This document shows positions 41,546-52,700 of a stretch of 64,000 nucleotides of DNA, piece after piece (the first letter of the stretch is position 1; each line of letters starts with the position of its first letter). This DNA is from Micromonospora sp. WMMD980 (GTDB lineage Bacteria; Actinomycetota; Actinomycetes; Mycobacteriales; Micromonosporaceae): NCBI RefSeq assembly GCF_029626035.1, contig NZ_JARUBE010000003.1:6510001-6574000 (forward strand), given 5' to 3'. Position numbers and translations under genes: made by a program. The notes under the pieces were generated by a model. The model was not told the DNA's origin, did no database searches, and saw only the letters and a program-made list of their open reading frames with translations.

Positions 41546-42567
41546 TGCCGCTGCCACCCCGCTGGGTCCGCCGGTTGCTGCTCGCGCCCGGCGTCGTGCT
41601 GCTCGCGGTCGCCGTGGTGGTCACGCTGCCCGGCTGGGCGCTGCTGGCGCTGGCCGCGTCGCCGCTGGTTCCGGGGCGGCTGCGCCCGCTGCGGCTGCTC
41701 TGGATCGGCGCCGTCTACCTGGTCTGGGACGCCGCCGCCCTGCTCACCCTCTTCCTGCTCTGGCTGGCCTCCGGGTTCGGCCGGCACAAGCGGTCGCCGG
41801 CCTTCCAGCGGGCCCACTACGTGGTCGCCGGCCGCTTCCTGCGGGTGCTGTTCTGGCAGGCCCGGTGGACGCTGCGGCTGAGCATCGACGTGGTCGGCAC
41901 CGACCCGGACACCGCACTGCCCGGCCGGCCCGAGCTGGTGCTCTGCCGGCACGCCGGGCCGGGTGACTCGTTCATCCTGATCCACGCGCTGGTGAACTGG
42001 TTCCACCGCGAGCCCCGGATCGTGCTCAAGGAGAGCCTCCAGTGGGACCCGGCCATCGACGTGCTGCTCAACCGGCTGCCCAGCCGGTTCATCGCGCCCG
42101 GACCGGACGGCCGGGACTCGGCGGTGCGGCAGATCGGGCACCTGGCCACCGGCCTCGACGACGACGACGCCTTCGTGATCTTCCCGGAGGGCGGCAACTT
42201 CACCCCGTCGCGCCGGCTGCGCGCGATCGCCAAGCTGCGCGGGCTCGGCCTGGAGCGGATGGCGCTGCGCGCCGAGCGGATGCAGCACGTGCTCGCGCCG
42301 CAGCCGGGCGGGCTGCTCGCCGCGCTCGACGCCGCGCCGGACGCCGGGGTGATCTTCGTGGCGCACACCGGCCTGGACCAGATGCTCACGGTCGCGGACG
42401 TGTGGCGGGAGCTGCCGATGGACAAGCGCATCGTGATGCGGTTCTGGTCCGTGCCGCCCGAGGAGATCCCCGCCGGCAAGCAGGAGCGCATCGACTGGCT
42501 GTTCGACTGGTGGGCCCGGATCGACAGGTGGGTCGCCGCGAACCGGGACGGCACGACCGACGCCTGA
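41545..42567 (+). CDS. PlsC-like 1-acyl-glycerol-3-phosphate acyltransferase
   Basis: The 340-residue membrane acyltransferase has two N-terminal hydrophobic helices (about 12-40 and 48-75), the HX4D motif in LCRHAGPGDSFIL and the glycerol-phosphate motif VIFPEGGNFTP. HAGPGDS in place of NHxSxxD places it in a divergent branch of the PlsC family. A downstream FVAHTGLDQ segment may be a further substrate contact. The start codon overlaps the patatin stop (TGATG), implying coupled lipid remodelling. Confidence 0.88.
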   Translation: MPLPPRWVRRLLLAPGVVLLAVAVVVTLPGWALLALAASPLVPGRLRPLRLLWIGAVYLVWDAAALLTLFLLWLASGFGRHKRSPAFQRAHYVVAGRFLRVLFWQARWTLRLSIDVVGTDPDTALPGRPELVLCRHAGPGDSFILIHALVNWFHREPRIVLKESLQWDPAIDVLLNRLPSRFIAPGPDGRDSAVRQIGHLATGLDDDDAFVIFPEGGNFTPSRRLRAIAKLRGLGLERMALRAERMQHVLAPQPGGLLAALDAAPDAGVIFVAHTGLDQMLTVADVWRELPMDKRIVMRFWSVPPEEIPAGKQERIDWLFDWWARIDRWVAANRDGTTDA

Positions 42568-42623
42568 GCGGCTTTCGCGCCCGGTTCGGGCGTGGCGGCC
42601 CGGTCGCCGCGTAGGGTGCGCTG

Positions 42624-42944
42624 GTGGAGCAGATCTGCGTGGTGACGACTGTGGTGGACGCCCGCCGGGTGGCGGACGTGCTGGCGGCCGCGGCCGTCGC
42701 CGGCCGGCTGGCGGCGTGTGCCCAGGTCGGCGGTCCGCTGGACAGCACCTACTGGTGGCAGTCGGCGATCCAGACCACCGCCGAGTGGTGGGTGCGGTTC
42801 AAGACCGCGCCGGACCGGGTGGACGCGCTCGTCGACCAGATCCGCGCCAGCCACCCCTACGAGGTGCCGGAGATCCTGGTCAGCCGGGAGGAGAGCGGCA
42901 ACCCCGACTACACGGCCTGGGTGCGCGAACACACCCGACCCTAG
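42624..42944 (+). CDS. cutA: CutA1 divalent ion tolerance protein
   Basis: The 106-residue CutA trimer subunit has CVVTTVVDARRVADVLAAAA, AACAQVGGPLDSTYWWQ and HPYEVPEILV, all typical of the family (ferredoxin-like fold). The physiological role is still vague; it is linked to copper and divalent metal tolerance in Escherichia coli. GTG 42624 has AGGGTG upstream. The following gene starts 47 bases later in the same direction. Confidence 0.93.
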   Translation: MEQICVVTTVVDARRVADVLAAAAVAGRLAACAQVGGPLDSTYWWQSAIQTTAEWWVRFKTAPDRVDALVDQIRASHPYEVPEILVSREESGNPDYTAWVREHTRP

Positions 42945-42991
42945 GTACGCCTACTCTGTCCGCCCACCGCGCCGTCGGTGAGGCTGGCGGG

Positions 42992-45900
42992 GTGGAGAAC
43001 ACCGGCTACCCCTGCCCCGGGTGCGGCGCGCCCGCCGACCTCGTCGTCGGCTGCCGCGCCTGCGGCCGCCCGCCGTACCCGCCCGCCGCCGAGGTGGTGC
43101 GGCTGGACCGGGAGATCGTCGCGCTGGCCCCGCGGGTGGACGCGGCCCGGCTCGCGTACCAGGAACTGGCCGGCCTGCTGTCCACGGCCCGGCAGCGGCG
43201 GGCGGTGCTGGCCGCCCGGATCCGGGCGGAGATTCCCGCCCCGCGCCCGGTGCCGGTGCCGGTGCGGCCGGCGCCACCGGTCGTCGTCCCGGTGCGCCCC
43301 GGCGGCGCGGAGACCTCCACCCGGGCGGTGCAGGGCCTGCTCTTCGTCCTGGGTGGACTGTTGCTCGGCACCGCCGCGGTGGTCTTCACCGCGGTCGCCT
43401 GGGCCGCGTTCGGGGTGGCCGGCCGGGCGCTGATCCTGCTCGCCGTCACCGTGCTGGCGCTGGCCGCGCCGCTGCTGGCCCGGGCGCGCGGACTGCGCGG
43501 CACCGCCGAGACGATCGCCGCGGTCGGGCTGCTGCTGGTGCTCCTGGACGGGTACGCGGCCTGGTCGGTGGACCTGTTCGGGGTGGCCGGCTGGCCGGGC
43601 AGCCGGTATGCCGCGCTGGTCGCGGTGGTCAGCGCGGCGGTGGCGGCCGGGTACGCGCGGCTCAGCCGGCTCACCGCGCCCTGGTTCGCGGCGTGGCTGG
43701 CAGCGCAGCCGGTGCTGCCGCTGGCCGCGGTGGCGGTCACGCCCGCGGCGGCCGGGTGGGCGCTGGTCCTGACCGCGCTGGCGCTGGGCGACCTCGTGGT
43801 GGTGGTCGTCCTGCGTCGCCGGGTCACCGGCGCCGCGTCGCGAGGGGGCGACGCGGCGCCGGTGACGGCCGGTCCGGCGGCGCGGGCCGGGGTGGTGCTC
43901 GGCTGGCTCGGGCACGGCACGGCGCTGGCCCTGGCGGCCGGCTGCGCGCTGGTGCCGCTGGCCGTGGGCCGTGCCGCGGGCACCGCGCTGTTCGCCGGTG
44001 GTCCGCTGGTGCTGGTGGCGCTGGCCCTGGTCGCGGGCGCGTACGCGGCCGGCGGTCGGGTGCTGCGCGCCGGGGCCACCGGACTGTTGGTGCCGGTGCT
44101 GGCCGCCGCGCTGGTGCGACCGGTCGCGGCCGAGCGTGCCGGGCTGCTGCTATGCGCGGCCGGGCTGGTGACGGTGGCGTCGGCCGGCGCGGTCCGCGCG
44201 CTGCCGGCCCGCTTGCGTACCGGTCCCCGGCTGGGCGCGCTCACCGTGGCGGCCGGCCTGGGGGCGGTCGCCGTGGTGCTGACCGGCCTGGTCGCCGCCG
44301 TCACCGCGATCGCCTCGTTCCCGGCCTGGCAGGGCGGCCGGTCCGTGCCGGCCCCGTCCTGGGGCTGGCAGTTGCCGGCGGCGCTGCTGCTGGTGGCGGT
44401 GGCGGTGGCGCTCTTCGCCCCCCGGGGCAGCCGGCCGCTGGTCGGGGTGCTGGCGGCCGGGCTGATCGCCCTCGCCGCGCCGGCCGTGCTGGCCACGCCC
44501 TGGTCGGCGGTGCTTGTCGCCGACCTCGCGGTGGCCGCCGCGTTGCTGCTGGTCGCCGTGCTCCGGCCGGGCCCGGGTCGGGTCACGGTGGCGGTCGCCG
44601 CGTCGACCGCCGCGCTGCTGCTCGGGCATGCGCTGCTGGTCGGCTGTGCCGCGCCGGCCGGGGCGACGGCCGTGCTCGCGGTGACGGCCGGGCTTGGCGT
44701 GACCGTGGCCGCGCTGGGCCGGCGCGGGTCCGGGGCACAGCCGGTGGTCGCCGGGGTCGCGTTGGCCGGGGCGCTGCTCGCCGTGCCGGCGGGGGTGGCC
44801 GTCGCGCTGTTCGGCCTGGGCGCGCCGCCGTGGTGGCAGTTGCGGGGCGGGACCGCCGCCGTCGTGCTGGCGGTGCGCGCCGTCCTCGCGGTCCGTCGCG
44901 GGTGGCCGGACCTCAGCGGGTACGCCTCGGCGGGGCTCGCGGTGGCGCTCGTCGGGATCGGCGTCGGGCCGCTTGTCGCGCCCGGCGCGGAGCCGGTGGG
45001 CCTTTACGCGGTGACCGGGGCGCTGCTGGCGCTCGCGGCCGGTGGCGGGGCCCGCCCGGCGGTCGCCCCGCGGGTGGTCGGCGTCGCGCTGGCCGGCCTG
45101 GCGCTGCTGGTCGCCGCCCCGGCCGCGCTGGCGGTGCTGGGGGGCCTGCCGGTCCGGCCCTGGTCGGGGGTGCCCGCCGAGGCGGGGGTTCCGGCGCAGG
45201 CGGCCCGCGCCGGGCTGGTGCTGCTGCTCCTGGGTGTCGCCGCGGCGGCCTACGTCCGGTCGGCGGGGACGCCGGCCCGGGTCGTGGCGGACCCGGACCG
45301 GGCTGGGGTGGACCCGGAACGGGGCTCGGGCTGGTGGTTGCCGGTGCTGGCCGCGCTGCCCTTCGGCGCGGTGGCGCTGCCGGTGCTGCTCGCGGCGGCC
45401 GGGGCGCCCTGGCCGGTGGTGCCGGCGGTGGCGTTCGGAACCGGGTTGGCCGCGCTGCTGACGGCCGCGGTCGCCGGCGCGCGCCCGGCGGCGGTGCTGG
45501 TGCCGCTGGGGGCGGTCCTCGGCGGTTTCGGGTTCGGCGGGCTGCTCGCCACCCGCGCCGGGACGCTGGTCGGGCTGGGGTCGCTGGTGGTGGCCGGCAT
45601 CGTGGCGGGGAGTGCGGGCCGCTCGCCCGGGGTCCGGCTCACCGGCTGGCTGGGCGCCACGTCGGCGGCCGCCGGCTTCGCGGTCACCGCGCCGGTGGCC
45701 GGCGGGCTGCCGCTGCGGACGGCCGGGTTCACGGTCCTGGCCGTCGCGGCCCTGACCCTGCACGCGGCCCCGTCCCTGCGGTCCACCCCTCGGCTCGTTC
45801 GCGGGAGGCGCGATCCCGACGACGCGGGCGTCACCACGCCACCATCGACGGCGCGGGCGGCGCTGGAGGGGGTGGCGCAGGGGGTGGCGCTGCTCGCGTT

Positions 45901-46510
45901 GCTGCTCACCGGTGGGTCGCTGCGGTACGCGGCGGCGGTCTGCGTGCTGTGGGGGGTGGCGGTGGCGGTCCGGGTGCTGCGTCGGGGGGAGACGCCGGCC
46001 GGGCGGACCGGTCTGGCGGCGGTCGCGGCGGGCAGCGAGCTGCTCGGCGGCTGGCTGCTGCTGGCCGTGGGCGGGGTGGCGGTGCTGGAGGCGTACACGG
46101 TGCCGGCGGCGCTGCTCGCCCTCGGCGCCGGCCTGCTGGCGCTGCGGCGACGACCGGATCTGACCAGTTGGCTCGCGCTCGGCCCGGGACTGGGTGCGGC
46201 GCTGCTGCCCAGCCTGGTCTCGGTGCTGGCCGCCCCGGACCCGCAGCCGCTGCGGCGGCTGGCGCTAGGCGCGGTGGCGCTCGGCGCCGTGTGCGGCGGG
46301 GCGGTCCGGCGCTGGCAGGCACCGGTGGTGCTGGGTACGGCGACGTTGGTGCCGTTGGCGCTGCACGAGCTGGCCCGGGGGTGGGACCTGCTGCCCCGGT
46401 GGATCTTCCTCGGACTGGGCGGGCTGCTGCTGATCGGCCTGGCGGCCACGTACGAGCGGCGCCGACGTGACCTGGCTCGGCTGCGCGCGGCGGTCACCCG
46501 GCTGAGCTGA
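42992..46510 (+). CDS. Giant polytopic membrane protein with zinc-ribbon N-terminus (SCO7613-like)
   Basis: This protein of 1,172 residues starts VENTGYPCPGCGAPADLVVG and CRACGRPP, a CxxC...CxxC ribbon. A charged coiled-coil-like segment (about 30-75) and a Pro/Val linker follow. The remaining thousand or so residues form roughly thirty hydrophobic helices rich in Ala, Leu, Val and Gly. It resembles the actinobacterial SCO7613-type membrane proteins, whose function is unknown. No transporter signature is visible. It ends with a basic tail (ERRRRDLARLRAAVTRLS). GTG 42992 is chosen because upstream the frame only overlaps cutA out of phase. Confidence 0.8.
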   Translation: MENTGYPCPGCGAPADLVVGCRACGRPPYPPAAEVVRLDREIVALAPRVDAARLAYQELAGLLSTARQRRAVLAARIRAEIPAPRPVPVPVRPAPPVVVPVRPGGAETSTRAVQGLLFVLGGLLLGTAAVVFTAVAWAAFGVAGRALILLAVTVLALAAPLLARARGLRGTAETIAAVGLLLVLLDGYAAWSVDLFGVAGWPGSRYAALVAVVSAAVAAGYARLSRLTAPWFAAWLAAQPVLPLAAVAVTPAAAGWALVLTALALGDLVVVVVLRRRVTGAASRGGDAAPVTAGPAARAGVVLGWLGHGTALALAAGCALVPLAVGRAAGTALFAGGPLVLVALALVAGAYAAGGRVLRAGATGLLVPVLAAALVRPVAAERAGLLLCAAGLVTVASAGAVRALPARLRTGPRLGALTVAAGLGAVAVVLTGLVAAVTAIASFPAWQGGRSVPAPSWGWQLPAALLLVAVAVALFAPRGSRPLVGVLAAGLIALAAPAVLATPWSAVLVADLAVAAALLLVAVLRPGPGRVTVAVAASTAALLLGHALLVGCAAPAGATAVLAVTAGLGVTVAALGRRGSGAQPVVAGVALAGALLAVPAGVAVALFGLGAPPWWQLRGGTAAVVLAVRAVLAVRRGWPDLSGYASAGLAVALVGIGVGPLVAPGAEPVGLYAVTGALLALAAGGGARPAVAPRVVGVALAGLALLVAAPAALAVLGGLPVRPWSGVPAEAGVPAQAARAGLVLLLLGVAAAAYVRSAGTPARVVADPDRAGVDPERGSGWWLPVLAALPFGAVALPVLLAAAGAPWPVVPAVAFGTGLAALLTAAVAGARPAAVLVPLGAVLGGFGFGGLLATRAGTLVGLGSLVVAGIVAGSAGRSPGVRLTGWLGATSAAAGFAVTAPVAGGLPLRTAGFTVLAVAALTLHAAPSLRSTPRLVRGRRDPDDAGVTTPPSTARAALEGVAQGVALLALLLTGGSLRYAAAVCVLWGVAVAVRVLRRGETPAGRTGLAAVAAGSELLGGWLLLAVGGVAVLEAYTVPAALLALGAGLLALRRRPDLTSWLALGPGLGAALLPSLVSVLAAPDPQPLRRLALGAVALGAVCGGAVRRWQAPVVLGTATLVPLALHELARGWDLLPRWIFLGLGGLLLIGLAATYERRRRDLARLRAAVTRLS

Positions 46511-46531
46511 CCGTTTCGGATTACCGGCAAC

Positions 46532-46556
46532 CCCCTCACCGAACGTGGTGAGAGGG
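46532..46556 (+). terminator. Terminator after the giant membrane protein
   Basis: CTCACC and GGTGAG form a 6-bp stem around GAACGT, extended by CCC/GGG with one bulged A, starting about 20 bases after the stop. The remaining 230 bases before the RHS gene hold its promoter and leader. Confidence 0.5.
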
Positions 46557-46590
46557 ATTCGCTGCGCCAAAAATTGATCGACGGCAACTG

Positions 46591-46620
46591 TTGTTCCGAT
46601 GCATCGAAGGTTGTTAGATT
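46591..46620 (+). promoter_or_regulatory. Promoter of the RHS toxin gene
   Basis: TTGTTC (46591-46596) and TTAGAT/TAGATT (46614-46620) are spaced 17-18 bp in a locally A/T-richer stretch. This implies a leader of about 165 bases. A small hairpin CGGCAC-GTCAC-GTGCCG (46726-46742) lies 35 bases before the ribosome-binding site. Confidence 0.5.
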
Positions 46621-46788
46621 CTGCGCGGCACCCACGGGGGGCGCTGAACCGACTCATTCCAGAGCTTGGTCGCGGTGTCCGGCGCGCGTAGGACGCACGC
46701 CGATTCTTCTTCGCGGCAGTACGAACGGCACGTCACGTGCCGGGATACGTCATGCCCTTTTTCGTGCTCTCCGCGTGGAGGACTACGC

Positions 46789-49700
46789 ATGCGCTCACGT
46801 CACACCCGCCGCCTGCTCGCGGCGGTGATCGCCGCCGTCCTGGTGGCCTCCGGCTCGCCGGCACAGGCCCGGCCGCCGGGTGACCCCGGACCGGCGCCGC
46901 GCCCCGGCACGGTGCTCCGTCCGCCCGCGGCCAAGGGCCGCGACGTGCCGAAGACCCCGCCGGGCCCGGCCAAGGTGCTGCCGTCGGTGGCCCGCCCGGT
47001 GCCGGCCGAGGCGATGCCGGCGCCCCGCCGGGTCCGCGAGCTGGCCGACCGCCGCACCGCGACCACGAAGGTCTTCCAGCTCGCCGACGGGCGGACCCAG
47101 GCCGAGGTCAGCCGCGAGCCGGTGCACTACCGCGACGAAAAGGGGCGCTGGCAGGACATCCGGCCCGAGGTCGCCGCCGCCACCACGGCCGGTTTCCCGT
47201 ACGCGGCCACCCGGAACTCGTTCGTCAGCCGGTTCGGTGACCGCAGCGACCGGGTCCTGTCCTATTCGACCGGCGGTCACGGGCTCACCCTCGGGCTGGC
47301 CGGCGATCGGCGTGCCCTGCGGCCGACCGTGAAGGGCACCCGGGTCACCTACCCGGACGCGGCCGGCGACGCCGACCTGGTCTACGAGGTGACGCGATCG
47401 GCGGTCAAGGAGCAGATCGTGCTGGCCGCGCCGCCGAGCGGACCGGCGACGTGGTCGTTCACGCTCGACGTCGACAAGGTCCGGCCGGTTCCGCAGGCCG
47501 ACGGCTCGGTGTCGTTCTACGCCACCGACCGCGAGGGCCCGGCGTTGTTCACCATGCCGCGGCCCTACATGTACGACAGCGCCGACGACCCGGACTCGGT
47601 GGTCGGCAAGAAGATGAGCTACCAGGTCGACCAGCGGGTCGGTCAGCAGGACGGCCGCACCACGGTGACGGTGACCGCCGACGGTGACTGGCTGCGCAGC
47701 ACGGACCGGAAGTACCCGGTGGTCATCGACCCCACGATCAAGGTCCAGCCGACGCTGAGCCAGGCTCAGGACGTCATGCTCGCCTCCAACGGAGCGGACC
47801 AGAACTTCGACAGCACGTGGAAGCTCTCCGCCGGCGCGTCGACCGGTGGCACGTTCCGGTCGCTGACCAAGTTCGACCTGTCGAAGGTGCCGGCGAACAC
47901 GGTGCTCGACTCGGCCCAGTTGGAGATGTACTTCGACCAGACCCACGGTGGCGCGGACGACGCGGCCATGGCCTTCGAGGCCCGCCGGGTCACCTCGGCG
48001 TGGACCGAGAGCACCGCCACCTGGAACAGCGCGGGCAGCAAGTTCGCCGAGGTGGGCGAGAACCGCGAGCAGGTCGACGAGGCGGACGCCGCGAAGGTCA
48101 CCGCCTCCGGCGAGTGGCCGGGCGCCACCGGCACGGATCGTGCCCAGGCGCTCAACGGCGCCTACCGCTACAACGCCGACGCCACCACCGGGCAGACCTT
48201 CACCTGGGTGCCCCGGCTGACCGAGACCGGGCAGTACGAGGTGTTCGTGCACTACGTGCCGGGCAGCAACCGGGCGACGAACGCGCCGTACACCGTCTAC
48301 TACGACGGCGGTTCGGTGGTGAAGACGGTCAACCAGACCATCGGCTCCGGCAACGGCTCCTGGGTGTCGATCGGCTCGTACGCCTTCAAGGCCGGCACCA
48401 CGCACAAGGTGGTCCTCGGCGACGTGGCCAACAAGACGGTCGTCGCGGACGGGGTGCGTTTCGTCAAGCGCGCCGAGGTGACCAAGCCGCTGCACCAGAC
48501 CAACGCGTGGCACAGGTACAGCGTCCGGTCGATCGTGCAGGGCTGGCTGGACAGCCCCACCACCAACCACGGCTTCATGGTCAAGGGCAAGGACGAGTCG
48601 AACAAGAACGGCGGCCCCCGCTACGAGTCGGGAGACTTCTCCTACGGCGGCGAGGACGACCATGGCCCGAAGCTGGTGCTGACCTGGGGACGTCCCGGGG
48701 TCGCGCTGAACCCGGTGAGCACCGTCCGTGCGACCGGCGCCGACCTGTCCTGGTCGACGTACGCCGACCCGTCCTCGTCACCCGACGACGACCTGCTCGA
48801 ATACCAGGTGCACGCCAGCACGACGCAGAACTTCATGCCGAGCGCGGCGACGCTCGTCGCGCCGGTCCGTCCGGGTCGCACCACCTACTCGGACACCCAC
48901 GCCACGCCGACCCCGGCGAACTCGGCGAGCCAGTTCGGCGACGCCTACTTCTACATGGTCGCCGCGCGGCTGCGGGACGGCACGGTCCTCCCGGCACAGA
49001 CCCAGATGGTGCGGCTGCCCAAGGCCGGCCAGGTGATCAAGTTCTTCACCGGCGCCGACGACAACACGCTGACCAGCGCCAAGCCGACCAGCAACTGGGA
49101 CAAGCTGGACGCCGGCGGGGAACTCCAGGTCGGCAACAAGGGCTCGATCTACGGCACCAGCCGGGTGGTGCTCAAGTTCCCCACGGTGACCGGGTTGCCG
49201 GCCAAGACCAAGGTGATCAACGCGCAGGTCGGGCTCTGGGGCTGGTACACCGAGGGCGCCGGGATCGGCCAGCAGCAGTTCCAGCTGCGCGGGCTGACCC
49301 GGGACTTCAGCGAGACCACCTCGACCTGGAACAGCGCCCAGTCCGGCGTCGCCTGGACCACCCCGGGCGGGGACGCCGAGTCGACAGTGCAGTCCACCGT
49401 CGGTTCGCTCAACGGCGACCCGGGCTGGACCAACTGGGAGGCCGGGCCGCTGGTGCAGCGCTGGATCGACACGCCCAGCACCAACAAGGGTGTGCTGATC
49501 CGGCAGGCCGACGAGGCCGGCGCGGAGCAGCGGATGCTGTTCCTCTCGGCCGAGGCGGCCGAGCCGTCGCTGCGCCCCCGGCTGCGGGTCATCTTCACCG
49601 CGCCGAACAGCGAGAGCACCTACTACGCGCCGAACACCCCGAGCCGGATGGTCCCCGGGGACCAGTACCTGGTCCCGGTCACCGTCACCAACACGACCGC

Positions 49701-52700
49701 GTCGGTGTGGTCACCGTCGGACTGGGTGCTGTCCTACCACTGGACGCGTCGGGACGGCACCGACGTCACCACGGCGGGCAACCAGATCGAGACGCCGCTG
49801 CCGTCCGCGCAGGCCCCCGGTGGCGTGGTCACCATCAACGGCACGGTCAAGGCGCCGACGTCCGGCAGCGACGGTGACCGCCGGGAACCGTACGTGCTGA
49901 AGTGGGAGCTGCGGAACAAGACCACCGGGCAGTGGCTGTCGCAGAGCGCCCAGATCGACCCGCTGGACCAGTCGGTAGCGGTCGAGGACCCGACCTCCGA
50001 CCAGCTCGGGCTGGAGAAGTTCTACCAGTACACCGGCGGCAGCGCCGGCTCCGGCGCCTCGCTGATGGTCAACCAGTTCTCCGGCAACGCGGTCGTGGGC
50101 TACAACCCGCTGGCCAACCCGAGCCGTGGCGTGTCGACCTTCGTGCGGCTGACCTACAACAGCCAGGACACGTCCACCTCGTCGATGGGTCAGGGCTGGT
50201 CGCTGTCCACGTCGAGCACGGTCCGGCTCGGCTCGCCGCTGCAGTTCCGGGGCGGCGACGCGACCTGGCCGCAACAGGTGGCGATGACCGACGGGGACGG
50301 CACCACCCACCTGTTCAACCTCGACAAGCACGGCAGCGGCAATCCGGCCGACTGGCGGTACGTGCAGCCCGCCGGGGTCCACCTCTATCTGCAACGCACC
50401 AACAGCGGCGACACCAGCCAGGCCTGGACGATGACCCGGCCGGATCGCAGCCAGTTCGTCTTCGACGAGCAGGGCTACCAGAGCGCCGTGCGGGACCGCA
50501 ACGGCAACCAGTTGCTGTTCACGTACGAGCGGATGCGGGTCGACAACCGGGACACCTCGGTCCTGCGCTACCTGACCGACCCGGACAACCGGCGGACGCT
50601 GAGCCTGGAGTACTACGCCGCCGGGGACAGCTACACCGCGTTCGTCAACGGCACGAAGCAGTCCCTGACCAACCTGCAGAACCCGCGCATCATCGACCAG
50701 GTCAAGTCGATCACCGACGTCAGCGGGCGGACGCTGTCCTTCGTCTACAGCGACGGCGGCCTGCTGCGGGAGGTGACGGACGGCTCCGGCACGCCCGAGG
50801 CCAAGGTCTTCGGCTTCGCCTACGACGAGTCGCAGGGGCCGCAGAACGCCCGCCTGACCCGGGTGACGGACCCGCGCGCGGCGAACACGAAGATCGCCTA
50901 CAACGATCCCGGCGACCAGTTCCAGCAGGGCAAGGTCAACGCGATCACCGACCGGCTCAACAAGATCACCTACGTCGACTACCAGGATCCGGACGGCTCG
51001 GCGAGCAACGCGGTGATCACCACGGTGACCGACCCCAAGGGCCGGGCCACCGAGAGCATGATCGACGGCTTCGGCCGCGCCACCCGGATCACCAACGCCA
51101 AGAACCAGGCGACCATCCTCGGTTGGGACGCCGACAACAACGTCAGCCGGCTGGAGGAGGCCAACGGCGCGATCAGCACCTGGCGGTTCGACCAGGTGAC
51201 CGGCTACCCGCTGGAGATCAAGGATCCGGAGGCCAACAAGAACAACACCCCCGGCCTGCGGATGGACTACCGGTACGGGCTGTCCGGGCACACCGCCGAG
51301 CTGACCGACAAGTACTCGCCCGAGGGGCGGCACTGGAACTTCGGCTATGACGCGGTCGGCAACCTGACCTCGGTGACCGACCCCAAGGGCACGGCGACGA
51401 GCACCGCCGGCGACTACACGTCGAGCTACACGTACGACGGGGTCGGTCGGATGCTGACCGGGACGGATGCGAACGACAACCTCACCCGCTACGCCGACTA
51501 CGACCCCGTCGGGTACCCGAAGACGATCACCGACCCGCTCACCAAGGTCACGAAGTACACCTATTCGTCGATCGGCAGCGTGCTCACCGTCACCGACCCC
51601 AAGCAGCACACCAGCACCTTCACCTACGACAGCCTCGGCCGCCCGCTCACCCGGAAGGTGCCGAAGGACGCCGGCAACGGCGTCTACATCACCACGCCCG
51701 CACCGGTCTACGACAAGAACGACAACGTCACCCAGGAGACGTCGCCGACCGGCGCGTTGACCACCGCGGTCTACGACCCGCTCGACCGGCCGACGACGGT
51801 CACCTCGCCGAAGGACACCAGCACCTCCGACGCCCCGACCACCAAGTACGAGTACGACCAGGTGGGCAACGTCGTCAAGCTCACCGAACCGAAGGGCGTG
51901 CTGACCGCGGCCGACACCCTCGACTACACGACCGTCTACGTCTACGACGAGCTGAACCGGCCGGTCGAGGCCACCGACGCGCTCAACGGCCGGGTGAGCA
52001 TCGAGTACGACCTCGCCGGCAACGTCGTGCAGCAGAACGACCAGCGTAAGAACGCGACGCCGCAGTCGACCGACTACACCGCGAAGTTCACCTACGACTT
52101 CAACCACCGGATCAAGACGTCCATCGACGCCAAGGGCAACACCACCGGCGTCGAGTACGACCGGGACGGCAACCCGACCGTCTCGATCGACCAGGACGGC
52201 AACCGCGCGCAGATGACCTACGACGAGCGGTCGGCGCTGACCGAGGAGAAGGTGCCGTACCAGACGGTCAGCGGCACGACCACCTACCGCACCACCAAGT
52301 ACGAGTACGACGAGGTCGGCAACCTCAGCCGGCAGATCAGCCCGCGCGGCGTGGAGAGCACCGACGACCCGGACGACTTCGCCACCGTCACTCTCTACGA
52401 CGCCCTCAACCGGGTGCGCGAGGTCCAGCAGCCGTACGACCGGGACGACTCGGAGTTCACCACCGCGCCGGTCACCAGGTACAGCTACGACGACATCGGC
52501 AACCTGGAGCGCATCTCGGCACCGCCGTCGAAGGGGCAGTCGACCCGCAACGACACCGTGCAGACGTTCTTCGACAACGGGTGGATCCGCACCTCGCAGG
52601 ACGCCGGCTGGAACATCACCACCAGCTACGACTACGACGACAACGGCGCCCAGACGTCGCGCAAGGTCACCGGCTCCAGCGGCACGCCCCGCCAGATGAA

